In this document: positions 49,124 to 61,534 of the stretch, in pieces
Numbering within the stretch: the first letter of the stretch is position 1
Layout of the letters: every line of letters starts with the position of its first letter
Assembly (NCBI RefSeq): GCF_051020955.1
Contig: NC_135015.1
Span: forward strand, 6,583,616-6,647,615
DNA from: Megalopta genalis
Taxonomy: Eukaryota; Arthropoda; Insecta; Hymenoptera; Halictidae
Direction: 5' to 3'
DNA: 64,000 nt
The notes under the pieces: generated by a model
The model's input: the letters and a program-made list of their open reading frames with translations, nothing else
What the model was told of the DNA's origin: nothing
The model's database searches: none
Position numbers and translations under genes: made by a program

Positions 49124-49393
49124 AAGATCTTTTTTTCTTTTTCACCACAGCAACCATGAACATAATCTTTGTATAATTGATCAACACGAATCATTATAAA
49201 GTACTAGTTAATGTTTAAATGGTTTTGAAGTGCTTATTTACTTTAACGAAATAATGATTTTGTCATACGAAAATACTTACAGCATACTTCAAAACCATTT
49301 AAACATTAACTAGTACTTTATAATAATTCGTGTTGATCAATTATACAAAGATTGTGTTCATAGTTGCTGTGGTGAAAAAGAAAAGAAGATCTT
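49124..49393. repeat. long hairpin 2: 107-bp arms around the same 56-bp core
   Basis: Left arm 49124-49230 and right arm 49287-49393 are reverse complements with about four mismatches in 107. The spacer 49231-49286 is the hairpin-1 core with four substitutions (TGCTTATTTACTTTAA...ACTTACAGCATA). In both hairpins the core is bounded by AAG on the left and CTT on the right. The arms do not resemble those of hairpin 1. Eight bases separate the two hairpins. Confidence 0.9.
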
Positions 49394-49399
49394 CAAATA

Positions 49400-52300
49400 T
49401 ATTCAATTATAGGAAGTAACTGAAAACCATTTCGACCAGTATTGGACTATTACAAAGTAAATGGATAATAAATGACAGAAACCGAAGTATTTAGGTACAT
49501 ATATTGGTCCAAAGTTGGTGTACGTAAAATGATAACCTTGAAAAATGTAATGTAAGATATGCACAGCAACTTTTGTTGGAAGAAATACAAGAAAATGCTG
49601 GAATAGATTGTTTAGAATTATAATATTTATTTGATCCTCCACTTATAGTTCACTCGATTAACAGTAACTTTAACTTAAAAAATATTAAATCACGAAACTA
49701 TAAACTCAATGAAGTTAAGTTTATTTGTAGCAGTGGTATACTTTTGTGGTCAACTAAAGAACTACGGCGTCGTGGAAAATATGAGATATTAATACTTCAT
49801 AATAAATACACGGTACAATTAGGTGAGCGTCCATTTCAGATATTCCCGAAGAAAGCTAAATTACAAACACCCTGTGCGAGCGATAACAGAATTTCCATTC
49901 CATCAGCGAGGGTAAATCCTTAATACTGAAATTGCTGCAAGCTCGAGTACACGGTAAAGGCGGAAGGAGACACAGCGTAGACCAAACAGGAAGCTCCTCG
50001 ATAGCTCCTTGCAGGACGATAATTATGTCTGTTAGGTACGTGTCGCAAAGAGGCGTACAGAGAATGTGTATCCAGAGAGATACAATTGGATCGGCCCTTA
50101 TTTACGCATGGTAACGAAGTCCGTGGCCAGCAGCTATAGTCATGCTAAACAACACGTCCCCAGCCGTGCGCGTGGGCGTCACAAAGTGACGGCGGACCCA
50201 ACGTTTGCCGTCGGACGTCAGACGTTCATGAATAATTAATTTGTTTCTCGTTCTGTTTAGTAGCTGATCCCAAACAACTTGTTCATCGGCGGAGAACGTG
50301 GGCGAAATTTACCGAGTGCCGATGACTTGGCCGGGAAGGCAAGAGTTACGCTGTACTTTCCGGCAAATAATTTGTCGAGGGAACGATAGATTCGAGCGGT
50401 TAAACGTTGCGCGGGAAGCAATTGGGAAGTCTGGATTAATTAAGGCCGTTCGTCTGTTAGCTCCCCTGGTTGGTTGGCGGCGAAAACGCGGCTGGAATTT
50501 TGCAAGGACTTTCCGAAAGTTCCAACACCCCCACCTATCTCATGCCCGTCTCCACACACCTTCCTGAACGTATTGGCGTTGTAAACGGCCCGCTAACGAT
50601 CGCGATTAATCGACGAATAATTCCGACGCGTCTTCGCGGCGAATTGCGCGATTAATTATCCCTACTTGACGGGGTCCCTTGTTTCTCTTGTTCCATCGGA
50701 CACGGGCGACGCGACGCGCCGATCGGAGAATCCAATATGGTCTCGGTGATAAACGGCAATTCGCCGGGAAGATAAAACCGACCGATCTACCGGCGTCATA
50801 AAAAACGCCGGCAAACCACGAACAAATCCAGATTAAAGTTTTTATACTTTCGTTGACCGGGCCGTATCACCTGGATTACAAACTTCTCGATCGGAATGGT
50901 TGATGTATTGTTCTAATCGTCTGATGAAATCGCCGTTGGCGATATTTGGCTATTCTTGACAAAAATCATCGCGTTGTTGATCGAGAATCCTACAATTTAT
51001 ATATTATAAATTGTATATTCATTGTATATTAACTGTTTGAAATATGAAACGTGGAAACATGTAATGGAAACATAGAAAACTATGAAACAGGAGATTTAAG
51101 TTCAGAATCCAAATCGAGGAGCAAATATATGGATCGAACTGATCTAACCAGTCTGGATATATAGCATTGGGAGCAACAGCTGCAAATCAAGAAAACCAAG
51201 TGAGTACATGAAAACATGCATTTCTATAATCATATGTAAAGCATGTAATAAAACCAAAAATACCTTTTCGTGTAAGATCGATACTATGTACAAAATATAG
51301 CAAGTTTCCCTCAAATCTCAATTTTATTCGTTTTCGGTGATCGTTATTTATTAATAGGTTAAGAACTCAATGTCCAATATCCTGTCTCTGTCACGTTAAA
51401 ATTTTTAAGAAGGCTGTCACCCATTTGTAAAATAGACACTTCTGTATGCCACATTCGTTGTATGACGTTCGTATCTATAAGTTACTATAATTTGCTGAAT
51501 AAATTAAAAATTAGATGTAGCTTGAATTATTTTTATACTTACAGTGATATTTCATAGATCTTTTGCGTCTATTATCGTGATAGGAAATAAGCGTGTACCA
51601 CAATGTTCTGTTACAAACTAATAAAAATAATTGCAAAATTTAAAAGAACACCCAACTACTGGCTTTCTTTTATAGAAGATCAAACGATGTTTTTCATAAG
51701 TGGATGTTCGGTTATTAGAAATCGTGAGAACAGCATTATTTCTTTAAGTACTACTATATAATGACTAACCATTAAAAATTGAACGAATAACAATGTTTTA
51801 TAAAACGAAGATGTCACGATTTCCTTTTTAATCGTCTTTGAATTATTAGAGAATACAATATCACAATAATCTGCAAATATGTATTAGAACCTCATCAATA
51901 TACTGAGATATCGCGTACACCATTCTGAAAAGTGTTCATTCTGGACAAACATATTCTAGGTTTAACAATCCTAATCCATCTACAATTATATAATCGACTT
52001 AGCAACTGAATGACACTTGCATTACCAACATTCTGCATTTCTTTCCAACCATCCATTCCAATTTTCAAATTTTTATTAATTTTGCGGTAACTTAACTCGA
52101 TCCATTTTTCAGATTTCACGAGGACGTGGTCTGGTAACCGATTGCCCAAGAGCGGAAGTGTACAATAATAACTCGGCAGTAACCGATGGTCGGAGCGAAG
52201 AGTTTCTCGTTAAGAAAGGTAAGCCGCGGCGTACCGTAAAGTATCGCGCGTTAATTAACGTCCCGATTAGCATTTCCACGGCGGCTCGGCGCGGCGCGTC

Positions 52301-53160
52301 TGGGCCACGACGAAATTTTAGATCGACCGGCTACAATTTGGACGAACGTTAAGCACCGTCGTATCATGCATAATGCACGGAACATCGCGCGCCGGCTGGC
52401 CTTCCGAATATAAGTGGCTCCCGTTTGAAACGCAAGCTTTCCAGTCGTCCCGGGCTCCGGCTGGGTCCCAGTGTTTCCTCCTCTGTTTCTACCGACTCGT
52501 CGTCCCGGGTGCTAAGTACCTTGGGAGAGAACAGACGGAGGAGGCTGAACAAGCCGGATTACGGATTAGGATCAATTTCGAGTAGTTCTGGGATATGCGC
52601 TGTCCCTCCCACCCTTCTCCGAATCGCGTCGAATTTATTCTCACGCGCCCCTCCCATTTTAAACGCAGCCACGCTCCGGCAAAACACTGCTGCACCCTTA
52701 AATCGTCTAAGACGAAAGAAAACGCAAGTGGAATCGCAAACGGTAGCCACGAAAATCCAGCCTTCCACGACGGTACGAGAACTTTTAACTGGACATTTAA
52801 CGACGATGAATATTTCACTGGCTTTAGCGTTTGCGTCTTTGAATATTCTATATTGTAGTTCGATCGTTGATTTATTCTTCTCGCACGTAATGGTCGGTAT
52901 GGACCGGTTTATAGACCGAGGCAACGTGGCGCAGGGAATTCGAAATGTCATGTCGCTGTGTAGAAGTGTGAAATCATGCTGTGTATTAAGGGAAGCAGAA
53001 ATCCCATCTGCTTTAATATTTAAGCGAACGAGAGGGTTAGACACGGTTCAGCTTTACATAGAATACAGAATACATAGTCGATCCGGAGTTACGTTCCCGA
53101 AAACACTTTCCGGAAGCCCTGAAGTATTTACGGAGAACATCGGTTCAAAAGTAGAATTGA
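49400..53160. other. no supported gene
   Basis: AT-rich at 50.98-52.10 kb, GC-richer elsewhere. A 252-codon frame at 52425-53183 is arginine- and serine-rich in its first half, has no recognisable domain, and ends inside the foldback MITE copy C. It was considered and not accepted. Confidence 0.35.
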
Positions 53161-53177
53161 ATGCGAAACACAGTATA

Positions 53178-53379
53178 CAGTAAATTCTCCCTAATTGACG
53201 CTCAGATTGTACACAAAAATGGACGATTTGGGCAGAGGAGATACGATTATTCGAGCTTTGCGACTCGTTTTTATAGCCTGCGACGATCGGTAACTATAAA
53301 AACGAGCCGCAAGGCTCTCCTCTTTCCAAATTGTCCATTTTTTAGTATTATGTGAGCGTCAATTAGGATGAATTTATAT
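53178..53379. mobile_element. palindromic foldback MITE, copy C (202 bp)
   Basis: TA at 53176-53177 and 53380-53381. The left end CAGTAAATTCTCCCTAATTG is followed by ACGCTCAG; the right arm carries the complement GAGCGTCAATTAGG. The centre has CTCGTTTTTATAG...CTATAAAAACGAG. The right arm has lost the AATAATCGTAT segment and its last three bases differ (TATAT for TACTG), so this copy is more eroded than A. Confidence 0.75.
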
Positions 53380-54166
53380 TACACATAGAAAATATCATCA
53401 AATTGCACAGTGTTTAATTCGTTATGTAAATCCTTTTCGATCGAATACTTTGATTAGCGAATCTCCGTTGTCCATTGTTCTGTCATTGTTTTATCATACC
53501 ATTTCCTTGGCAGTGGTCGCACAAAGTGTAATCATCCAAAGGCATCCTTTAATGGCCGTTGTTGGTAACACGCCGCGTTCACGGTTCACCATCGATCAAA
53601 CCGCTAAACGATTAATGTTTCAATGGCGCGATAGGTAGGAGTTCGGACGAGCGAGGTTTTTTCCCAACAACTCGATACACCGTTCGAATGAAAAATCCCT
53701 GGTCAGAAGGAATCGTTCCTGCGCAGGAACGGCAGGAGAGCATGTTGTTTGTCATTTGGTACGAAACGCGTGCAACGGTCGCGTTAACTAAAATCGAAGT
53801 GATTTTGTGCCGGTAGGGGGCGTCCACCGATCCAGACGAATAAACTATCGGAATATTGAAACATCGGTCCTCTGTGCGGGTGCGGTAATCGTCGGTGGAT
53901 AAACGTGCACGTGCGCAAACGGCCGTGTAGCCGAGCGCGTCGACGTTCTCCGGCGCCTCTGTGTGAGCGTACGCTGCCATAGTCACGGGAAAAGCAATCA
54001 TCTCGGCCGGACGCAATCAGCCTCCAACACACGTTCCACGCTGCCTCCATACGCTGCGCCCGTGTTCCGTTCTCGACGTATCTAAGTCGCCCGCCACGGG
54101 ACACCCGTTATATGATGTACGCAAGGTGAAAAGAGTCACCTGTCCCGAAAGCTCCTTTGCTTTTAA

Positions 54167-54713
54167 CCCTAGAGCCACTTAGGCTCGTCGAGCCCACTGG
54201 ATGAAAAATGTCAAACATCTTTTCTTTCAAAATATTAGTTATTGCCACTTATACCGTTAAGATTGTTGTTAAATTAACGATTTCCTTCCGACAAAGAAGT
54301 TCTTAAGAATGTAGATAAGGCGAGCAGGTACGGTGTTATGTCACCCTTGATGTTGTACATATATTATTTCTTTATGTCTTCAATGTTGGTTGCTAAATTA
54401 CCGTATTTTGTTTAACAAAAAAAGGCTCATAAAAATGTAGTCAGCGGGAAGGATGTACATATCTGGTTTACGACAATTCCAAGATCATTGCAAGGTGAAA
54501 TAAAGGGACTGTGTTATGTCACCCTTGATGTACAACTTTTGTTTAATTATAAAGCAGTTTTTTTATATTATCTGTATTTCTAAGTATTTGAGTCTTCCAA
54601 GGTCAAGCCAACACAGTAGTAACTTAGTAGTTATTATCGAGGCAAAAGTAACAGTAAGAAGTTTTATGAAATTTTTTATAATAAGAATGACGAATCTCCT
54701 ACACTATCTAGGG
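54167..54713. mobile_element. piggyBac-type element, 547 bp, non-coding
   Basis: TTAA at 54163-54166 and 54714-54717. Termini are CCCTAGAGCC and, reversed, CCCTAGATAG: the piggyBac CCCTAGA motif on both ends. Inside, a block with GTGTTATGTCACCCTTGATG occurs twice (about 54332 and 54512), giving a roughly 180-bp internal duplication. The 88-codon frame at 54516-54782 runs past the element end and is not a gene. Confidence 0.75.
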
Positions 54714-54989
54714 TTAACACCACAGGATGTTTCACCTAATTTCGGTACCTTAACATTAAAACTACCAAATCTGTCAAAATAACGTTTCTGATTTGTTCTT
54801 TTACAGTTACTGAAATTCTAAAAATGCTTCCGTGAGAATTTTTTTGGTAAATTTAACTTAAACTACTCAAATTAAAAAAAAAGAAATTTAATTTCTTTTG
54901 AACCATGAAGGACCTCACGTTTCTATGATTACGACCTGAACGTTGAATTCTACATTACAAGTACAGTAGACGGCCGTTTTTGTGTACGT

Positions 54990-55463
54990 ATGTAATCAAG
55001 GCCAGGCCAAGGAAATCCAAGGCCAAGCCAAGCCAAAGTAAGCCGAGCGAGCGGAGCCGAGCCAACCGAAGCCAAGCTGAGCGATCGGAACCAAGCCAAA
55101 CCAAGCCAAGTCAAGCCGAACGAGCGAAGATAAGCCAAGACGATTCGAGCGGAGCCGAGCCAAGCCGAGTCAAGCAGAGCCGAACCAAGCCGTATCAAAC
55201 CGAACCAAGCAGAGCGGAGCCGAGCCAAGCCAAGCCGAGCCAAACCAAGCCGAGCCAAGCCGAGCCGAGCCAAGCCAAGCCGAGCCAAGCCGAGCCGAGC
55301 CGAGCCAAGCCGAGCCAAGCCGAACCATGCCGAGCGGAGCCGAGCCAAGGCCAAGGTCAAAGCCCAGGTCAAGGCCAAGGCCAAGCCAAGGCCAAGCCAA
55401 GGCCAAGCCAAGACCAAGCCAAGGCCAAGCCAAGGCCAATCCAAGGCCAAGCCAAGCCAATGT
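54990..55463. repeat. AGCCR pentamer array passing into an 11-bp GGCCAAGCCAA array
   Basis: From about 55010 to 55335 the sequence is built from AGCCA and AGCCG pentamers with occasional AGCGA or AACCA variants. From about 55345 to 55460 the unit becomes GGCCAAGCCAA. The pattern lacks stop codons on both strands, so 164- and 166-codon frames appear opposite each other. These translate to SQAKPSQAEPSRAEP and LGLARLGSAWLG-type repeats and are artefacts. Confidence 0.85.
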
Positions 55464-56521
55464 TATGTCAATAAGCTTATGTCATATCCTCAAAGTCATA
55501 TCCCTGAATCCGCTCGATCCAATGCGCACACTCGCGCGATATGTACACTATTAACATTATTTACAACAACATTATTTACAAACTTCTGTATTTCGTAAAA
55601 ATTGATCAGAATTCAGTTAGATAGCTTTGTTTGAGAAATCAACGAAATGAGAAACTCAAATAATCAGACGAAAGAGAATTCGGAAGGCAGAACAGATTAC
55701 GGTAATCAATACTTTCAATTTACTTCCCATATTGCTTCAGCAGTTTACCGATGTATCAATTCGTCACGCGGTTATAGCAACCGCATTTTTCACTTTAACT
55801 TTAATTTCCGAAACCCGCAACAATCGAAAACATAATATCGCAAACTCTGTGGCCGAATACGCAGTTTCAGAGACCACGCCGACGCATGGAAACGACGCGA
55901 CTGATGGACATTCCTGTCCATTAAAATGTTTAATCAGCGACTCGCGATCAAATAGTGAAAACTGCGATCAACAAAACCGTGGAAGATTTTTGCCGCTGTG
56001 TCGGTAGGAACAGATGGACTTGGTTCGAATCGGATTTTTCGTGGAAATTTCCCCGCTGCCTTCGTTCGCATTTTTGCTGGACGATGGTGTTCGCTTAACT
56101 GGGAACTAAGAAAATCGTGTTACGTGGAAAAACCAGTGGCAGCGATGTGCTCTCGGCGCTCGTAGGAGCTGCGCGGAAAGAAGGCAGGGGACGGGTGTAT
56201 TTGAAAGGGGGCATAGCCGATTTCGGGGAACAGTCAGACAGCGTTGGTAATGAAATTTCGTTTGACGGCGAGGCCTTTGTGTTCACGAGCATTTTCGATG
56301 CGAGGCGGCTGAGCGAAACGATCTCGTCCGCGTCTGGCGATTTATGCTGTTTTGCCGGGCCGAAACGAGTTGATGTTTGACGCAAATAGGGTACGGCTTG
56401 TTCGCCGTCCGGGGATGCGCCGGTAAACTTTGGATGACGGCAGTTAACCGAAATCAGGCCGAATCGATTATAACGGTCGGATCGTCGGCTGGAGATAGCA
56501 CGAATCGACAAGGGGAATTTA

Positions 56522-56935
56522 ATGGAAAACTCGTCGCTCCGCGCCGAGCCGCGCCGCTTGGCGTCGAGTCGCGATGACAGCGCGGCGGCGGCGACGGCGG
56601 CTTCGTTTATCGTTGATAGTTCGCGAAGTCGCGTTCCTGCGATAAGAGCCGAGGGCTCGATGGGAAAAACGGTCGAGTTAGTGGCGTCGGGGGAACGTAG
56701 GGAACCAGAGGCGAAGGCACAGGGAAGAAAATGGGAAAGCAACCGGGCAAGGAAAAGTGGCGGTGACTATGGGGGCGTCGCGATGCCCCCGGGACTTTTT
56801 GCTCGACTCGTTAACGCGAAATTTCTGGAGGAAGCGACCGAGGCTCCGCCGGATGTCACGTCACTGACTTTCAATTTCCGGGACGCGGGTGCCCGGGTGT
56901 GTCTTACACCGGCGGTGGCTTGCTCGCTCGCAGAG
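56522..56935 (+). CDS. candidate first coding exon in a CpG-rich block, doubtful
   Basis: ATG at 56522 opens 138 codons (MENSSLRAEPRRLASS...) that reach a consensus splice donor, GCAGAG then GTGAGA, at 56936, in phase 0. Residues 20-27 are alanine-rich; the remainder is charged with no domain or signal peptide. A 215-codon frame (56095-56742) is open on the other strand, showing that open frames are cheap in this CpG-rich sequence. Confidence 0.2.
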
Positions 56936-56999
56936 GTGAGAACCGCTGCATCTGGTCTGCGATCCCGATGGCCCGCGTATGCTCCAAATTGATTGTCAC

Positions 57000-59900
57000 T
57001 GCGTCGAAGGTGCAAGATGCATGTCGGTTTCTCGCGTAAATCGATTCCCGGAACAGCGAAGGGACCAGAGTCGATCTGGGGGGACCAAATATTACGGCGA
57101 CTCCGTTTGCGGGGACGATTCGATCGCGACACCGATGGAATTCCGTCCTACAATGGATCTCGTTCGTTCTTCCCCTTTTCTCTCTCTCTTTCTCTCCATC
57201 TCTCTTTCCTTCTCTTCGGTCATTTTTTCGTTTACTTACGACGCAAAAGCGACGTGACCCGGACGTTCGAGTTTGCTTCTGAAACGGGAGCAGCAAGGAA
57301 TTAATAACGCCGCGCGTCGAAACACGAGAAAAGCTCGGTTTTAATTTCGTGCAGACGAAATGGAACATTGATTCCTTCTTCCTGTTTTCTTTTCCTTCTA
57401 TTTCTAATTATGCCCGATCAACTGTCACGCGGTCACGGGAATAATCTTTTTCGGAAGGGAAATGACTCGGATGGGGAACCCGTGGTCGAGACGTTGTTGG
57501 ATAACGCGGCGTCATCGCGTCGAACCACTTGGACGTATTAAACGACGTACATAGTTAGGGTGCGTCTGTCTTGAGCGTTTATCAACATCGGAAATAGCTG
57601 TCCAGCCTGAACATAGCCCTGGGCCAGAAAGGTCCAATTCCTCGTAGATCACAAATAGTCTGTGCTGCATACAGCGCCGTCCGGAAATTTGGAAGTTGAC
57701 GTAGCTCTCGGGGATAGGGGAACGAGCGAAGCCCGGTCCACGGACATTGAAAAACCGATGCGAACGCGTAATTCACGATGGATTTGCGATAAATCCACCA
57801 ACGAACTACATAATACTGCGACCGGCTAATGGACGAGGCAACCGAGCTAATTTGACGCATGTAGCCGGCCCCGTACGCAGTCCATCGTACATTTGTTACC
57901 ACAGAATGAATTTACTTCGACGCGAAAGACGATGCTACGAAACGTTTTGATGCGGTTTTATTGCCTGTACGCGGAACCAGGTCAACGAATGCTGGGAACG
58001 AAAGGTCGAAAAAAGCCGATTGTTAATGTAAAAAATAATACGACTCGCTGTGCCGAGGAACGCGCGGAATAACTTTTCTATGCGATATAACGATTTCCGC
58101 AGCTCCTGTATTTTCCATTATTTTTCTATTGTTAATTTCTCGACACGGCGATACTCCGCTTTCGTTCCGAACTTTTCGAGATAACACGTCGTTACAACGC
58201 GATTTCAGTTTCCCGGATCCAACCAGTTTTCCCGCCGGAACAGCCATCGATATTTCCCGGCGATTACATGCCCATCCTACAAGCTTCTTACACGAATTTC
58301 CAGAATGCGCAATATAATCTAATCGCGGCCGTGTGAATGTCTTTTTGTGCCCGTTTTGCCGACATGCTGCGGGAGACAGTTCGCCGTTGTGGCAATTTTA
58401 ATACAGACTCAGAACCGCGGGGACAGTATCACGTCGCGAAATAGAGTGCCCGGTGAGTGTGCGGAGTAGATATCGTGTAAGTCGGACTTAAACCTCTCTT
58501 CCGCTACTTCCGCGGGACAACTTGCACCCTCGACCTAGCGAACTGCTAGGAACCGGCGACCAACTACCGCCGATTTTTTTTTTATAAACAGTATGCCCTA
58601 GCTTGAGCCTGAAAATGTTTTCTGCGTTTGCGTAGTTATAAGAATTAACGTTCGGTTGCCACGTTTCCAAGCTCGCAATATTATTAGGATTAGCAGATAT
58701 AAATAAAAAGTCATACAACCATTTTGAAAATATCTTTTATTATTTATTTTTTAAAGTTGCATCAACCCTTGTTTCATAATAACTCGCACATTAATGATAA
58801 TTTTCCATGCTATTGCAGCAGGTAAAATGAAATGAAAGCTTGATCTTATTCCCTTATCTCCATTATTCCTTTCTAAAATATATCCTTCCTTCCGTTTTGA
58901 ATATTATATAATTTAATCATATTCTCGTAGGTAGCTTTGTGATGTATTTAGAATATAATTGTTGATACATACCATACGATTTTGATATTATTTAACACTA
59001 TAGTATAAATCAGCAGAAATTAGTATTAACTATTATTGTTATATTACTCTCGAATTTGCATTTTACAAGTGTTCTAACGTCTTTTACAAATATTAAGACT
59101 TTATGAAGATGTTATAAAAATATTTTATGGTTATAAAATTAAGTGCAGCATATTTTGACACTCGCAAAACCGTGATTGGCTACTGCTACATACTGATACA
59201 AGCGATTATAATGAAGATGGATCCAATTTCGATCATCTCGGACCACATAGTGGCAATCAGGATTTTGTCGTATACCAAATATACCTAAATATATACAACG
59301 AGAACATTTAAGTAAGTAACCAAAGGTATTACACAGTTTCCAGCAATAATTTCCAGACTGTGTTAAGTGATTTAAAGCATCGGAAGGTTTCGCAAATAGA
59401 TGACCACTGGTATCTCCAACAGCCTAGAGTATCATTGAAGATCTCAAGAGTTCCAGTGGACTCGGTAGATGCCAAGGTATCTGTAGTTTCAGTGGATTGC
59501 AAGAGAATCGTGATCAATGTTCCAAAGGGTCTGGAAGTCTCCGAGAGTTTCAGAGGGTTCGGAGGTCTCACCGGGTTGCGAAGATCTTGGAGGTTGCAGA
59601 GGCACTAAGATTTTTGGGTTCCGTAGAGACCACAAATCCTCCGGAGGCCTCCGTGCACCTTCGATCCACCGCAGTCTTTGAACAACCCTGAAATTCTCGA
59701 AACCTCTAGGCATCCTCGAAACCCGTGGAACCCCTAAAACTCGTTGAGTCTAAAAACTTTTCGGGATCCTCGAACTCCAGAAAAGTTCGCGAAATTCTTT
59801 GGTGGGAGCTCCTCGAACAACATCATACGTTATACATACATATCGCGGATGTTTCGCGGAACTTCGCAAATCTGGAATGACAAACTTCGATTTCGCGGAC

Positions 59901-60830
59901 CTTCGATAAAATTTTACGCGGAATCCGATGGACACGTTACAAATGCTGGCGCGTGCGTCGCGAGTTAATAGATAGTGCATAATCACCATTTGATCATTAT
60001 TCAGGCCGTTCACTGCGTTATCGTGACCGCGTCGATCACCGATTCGATCATGCGGTTATTCGTACGGTATCAACAAACCCCGCCACGGTGTAATATAGAT
60101 AAAGGACGGACAACGATGCAGGAAACGAGGCTCGCGGACGTTAATCGCTTAACGATCCCGTTCTTCGTTCGCCGTTCCCCCGTCGTCGTTTCGAATGAGC
60201 GGAACTCTCCGCACGCGTGCTTCCAAAGAAGTCTTTGATCGCTTTAACGTCCACGGTATGTTTGCCCCGACGAATTTCTTCGGTCAGCAACTAGGTCTAA
60301 CAACGTCTCCCATGACACGGCGGCGGAACGTTTCGATTCGAAGTCGCAGGGTCAACTTTGATTTCGCCTGGAGTAGCAAGGCATGGTCACGATTCCCGAA
60401 GTTCTGATCAGTTGCGCTCCTCGCGTCGGGCCGAAACTTTTCGGGGAAATGTACAACCTGGAAACTGGGTTTCGCGTCCATGGAGCACGCGTATGCGCGC
60501 GTATTAAGCACCGAGAGAGGCTAAAATAGCGGTGTACGGGGACGGAGGTTCGTATTGTTGTTGAGGTGAGCTCGCTGGTAATGAAAAGAACTCCAAACTC
60601 TGTCTCTGTGTGCTTCACCCTTTCTCGTTCTCGGTTCCTCCGTCCCCGCGCCGCCACCGATTCCTCCCGAGCAATGTTTCCGTAACTGGTAGCCTCTCGC
60701 TCGCAACCGGACCGCCGTTTCTTTCCCTCTTGCCCGGCCATTATCCCGGAGGCTAGCCAGGGGATGGAGAAGAGAAGCGGCGGTGGCTGGCTCTCCAGCA
60801 GCCGCCTCTCGTTCTCCCGTTCGGCTCGGC
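57000..60830. other. no supported gene; degenerate repeats at 59440-59800
   Basis: 57-58.5 kb is GC-rich, 58.73-59.3 kb AT-rich. At 59440-59800 short words (TCTCGAAACC, GTTTCAGAGGGTTCGGAGG, CCTCGAAACCCG) recur irregularly, resembling 15340-15800. Small frames across it are products of the repeat. Confidence 0.35.
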
Positions 60831-60842
60831 CTCTTGTTTTAA

Positions 60843-61063
60843 TCACGGCGCCACAAAGTACGCCATTGTCTTCCTAGTATCGGTCTGAGAAAGTATCTCA
60901 GGAACGGGCGGGTGCGGGCATCTCTCTATGCGCTGGTCCGGCTGGGGCAGATTGTAGAAAAATCCGTCTGGGAAACCGGTTGGCTCATCGCCGAGGGTGC
61001 ACCTGTTTCCTTGCGGCCGCGGCTGCGGCGGCGGCGGCGCGGTGCCCGCCACCGGTAATCCGG
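60843..61063 (-). CDS. candidate terminal coding exon, unidentified
   Basis: A minus-strand frame preceded by a strong 3' splice context (CTCCTCCCACCCTTTTATG then TTTGATCTAG). From the splice site it reads GLPVAGT, a proline tract (PPPPQPRPQ), then GNRCTLGDEPTGFPDGFFYN and an end in MAYFVAP before TGA. If instead the ATG at 61076 is used, it is a 77-codon frame. Codon choice looks coding and the alternative frames are poorer (arginine tracts). No domain is recognised, and neighbouring exons were not found. Confidence 0.25.
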
Positions 61064-61534
61064 CTAGATCAAACATAAAAGGGTGGGAGGAGTCGTTGTT
61101 CTCACGGTCGTTTCATTAAATTTCCTCGTTTCGACGTGGAACGACTCTCGTCCACGTCCTCGTCCTCGTCCTCGTCCGCGTCCACCTAGATCGGCGACGA
61201 CAACGACCGGCCGTGTCCGTTTTTCGATCGAGCGCGTGTCGTGAATGCCGATTCCCGGCGCGGCTCGGCCCGGCCGCTCGAGTTTCGCGTGCAAAATCAA
61301 CGGACGCAAAATCGAGAACGTAAATCGTACAGCAAATAGAGGAACATACGTGACGTAAAACGTAAACGCGGGTAAAAGGTGGACGGGACGAGGGAACGGG
61401 CACTGTCGGCGAACGACGGGAGCGACGAACGATCGCCGCTACCTGGGGAAACTTGTGAAACGCTCGGCTCGGCTCGGCTCCGGTGTGGACACAGACCCGG
61501 CGAATCGGTTTGTAATTTCATTTCGTTCGCGGTA

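Noticed and set aside
52425..53183. Plus-strand frame of 252 codons
   Set aside because: Begins at TTG, has an Arg/Ser-rich first half, no recognisable domain, and ends inside a foldback MITE. Chance cannot be excluded.
54950..55474. Opposed frames of 164-166 codons (SQAKPSQAEP-type and LGLARLGSAWLG-type)
   Set aside because: They are generated by the AGCCR pentamer array, which lacks stop codons in several frames on both strands.
56095..56742. Minus-strand frame of 215 codons
   Set aside because: Opposite frames are equally open in this CpG-rich DNA and nothing in it is recognisable.
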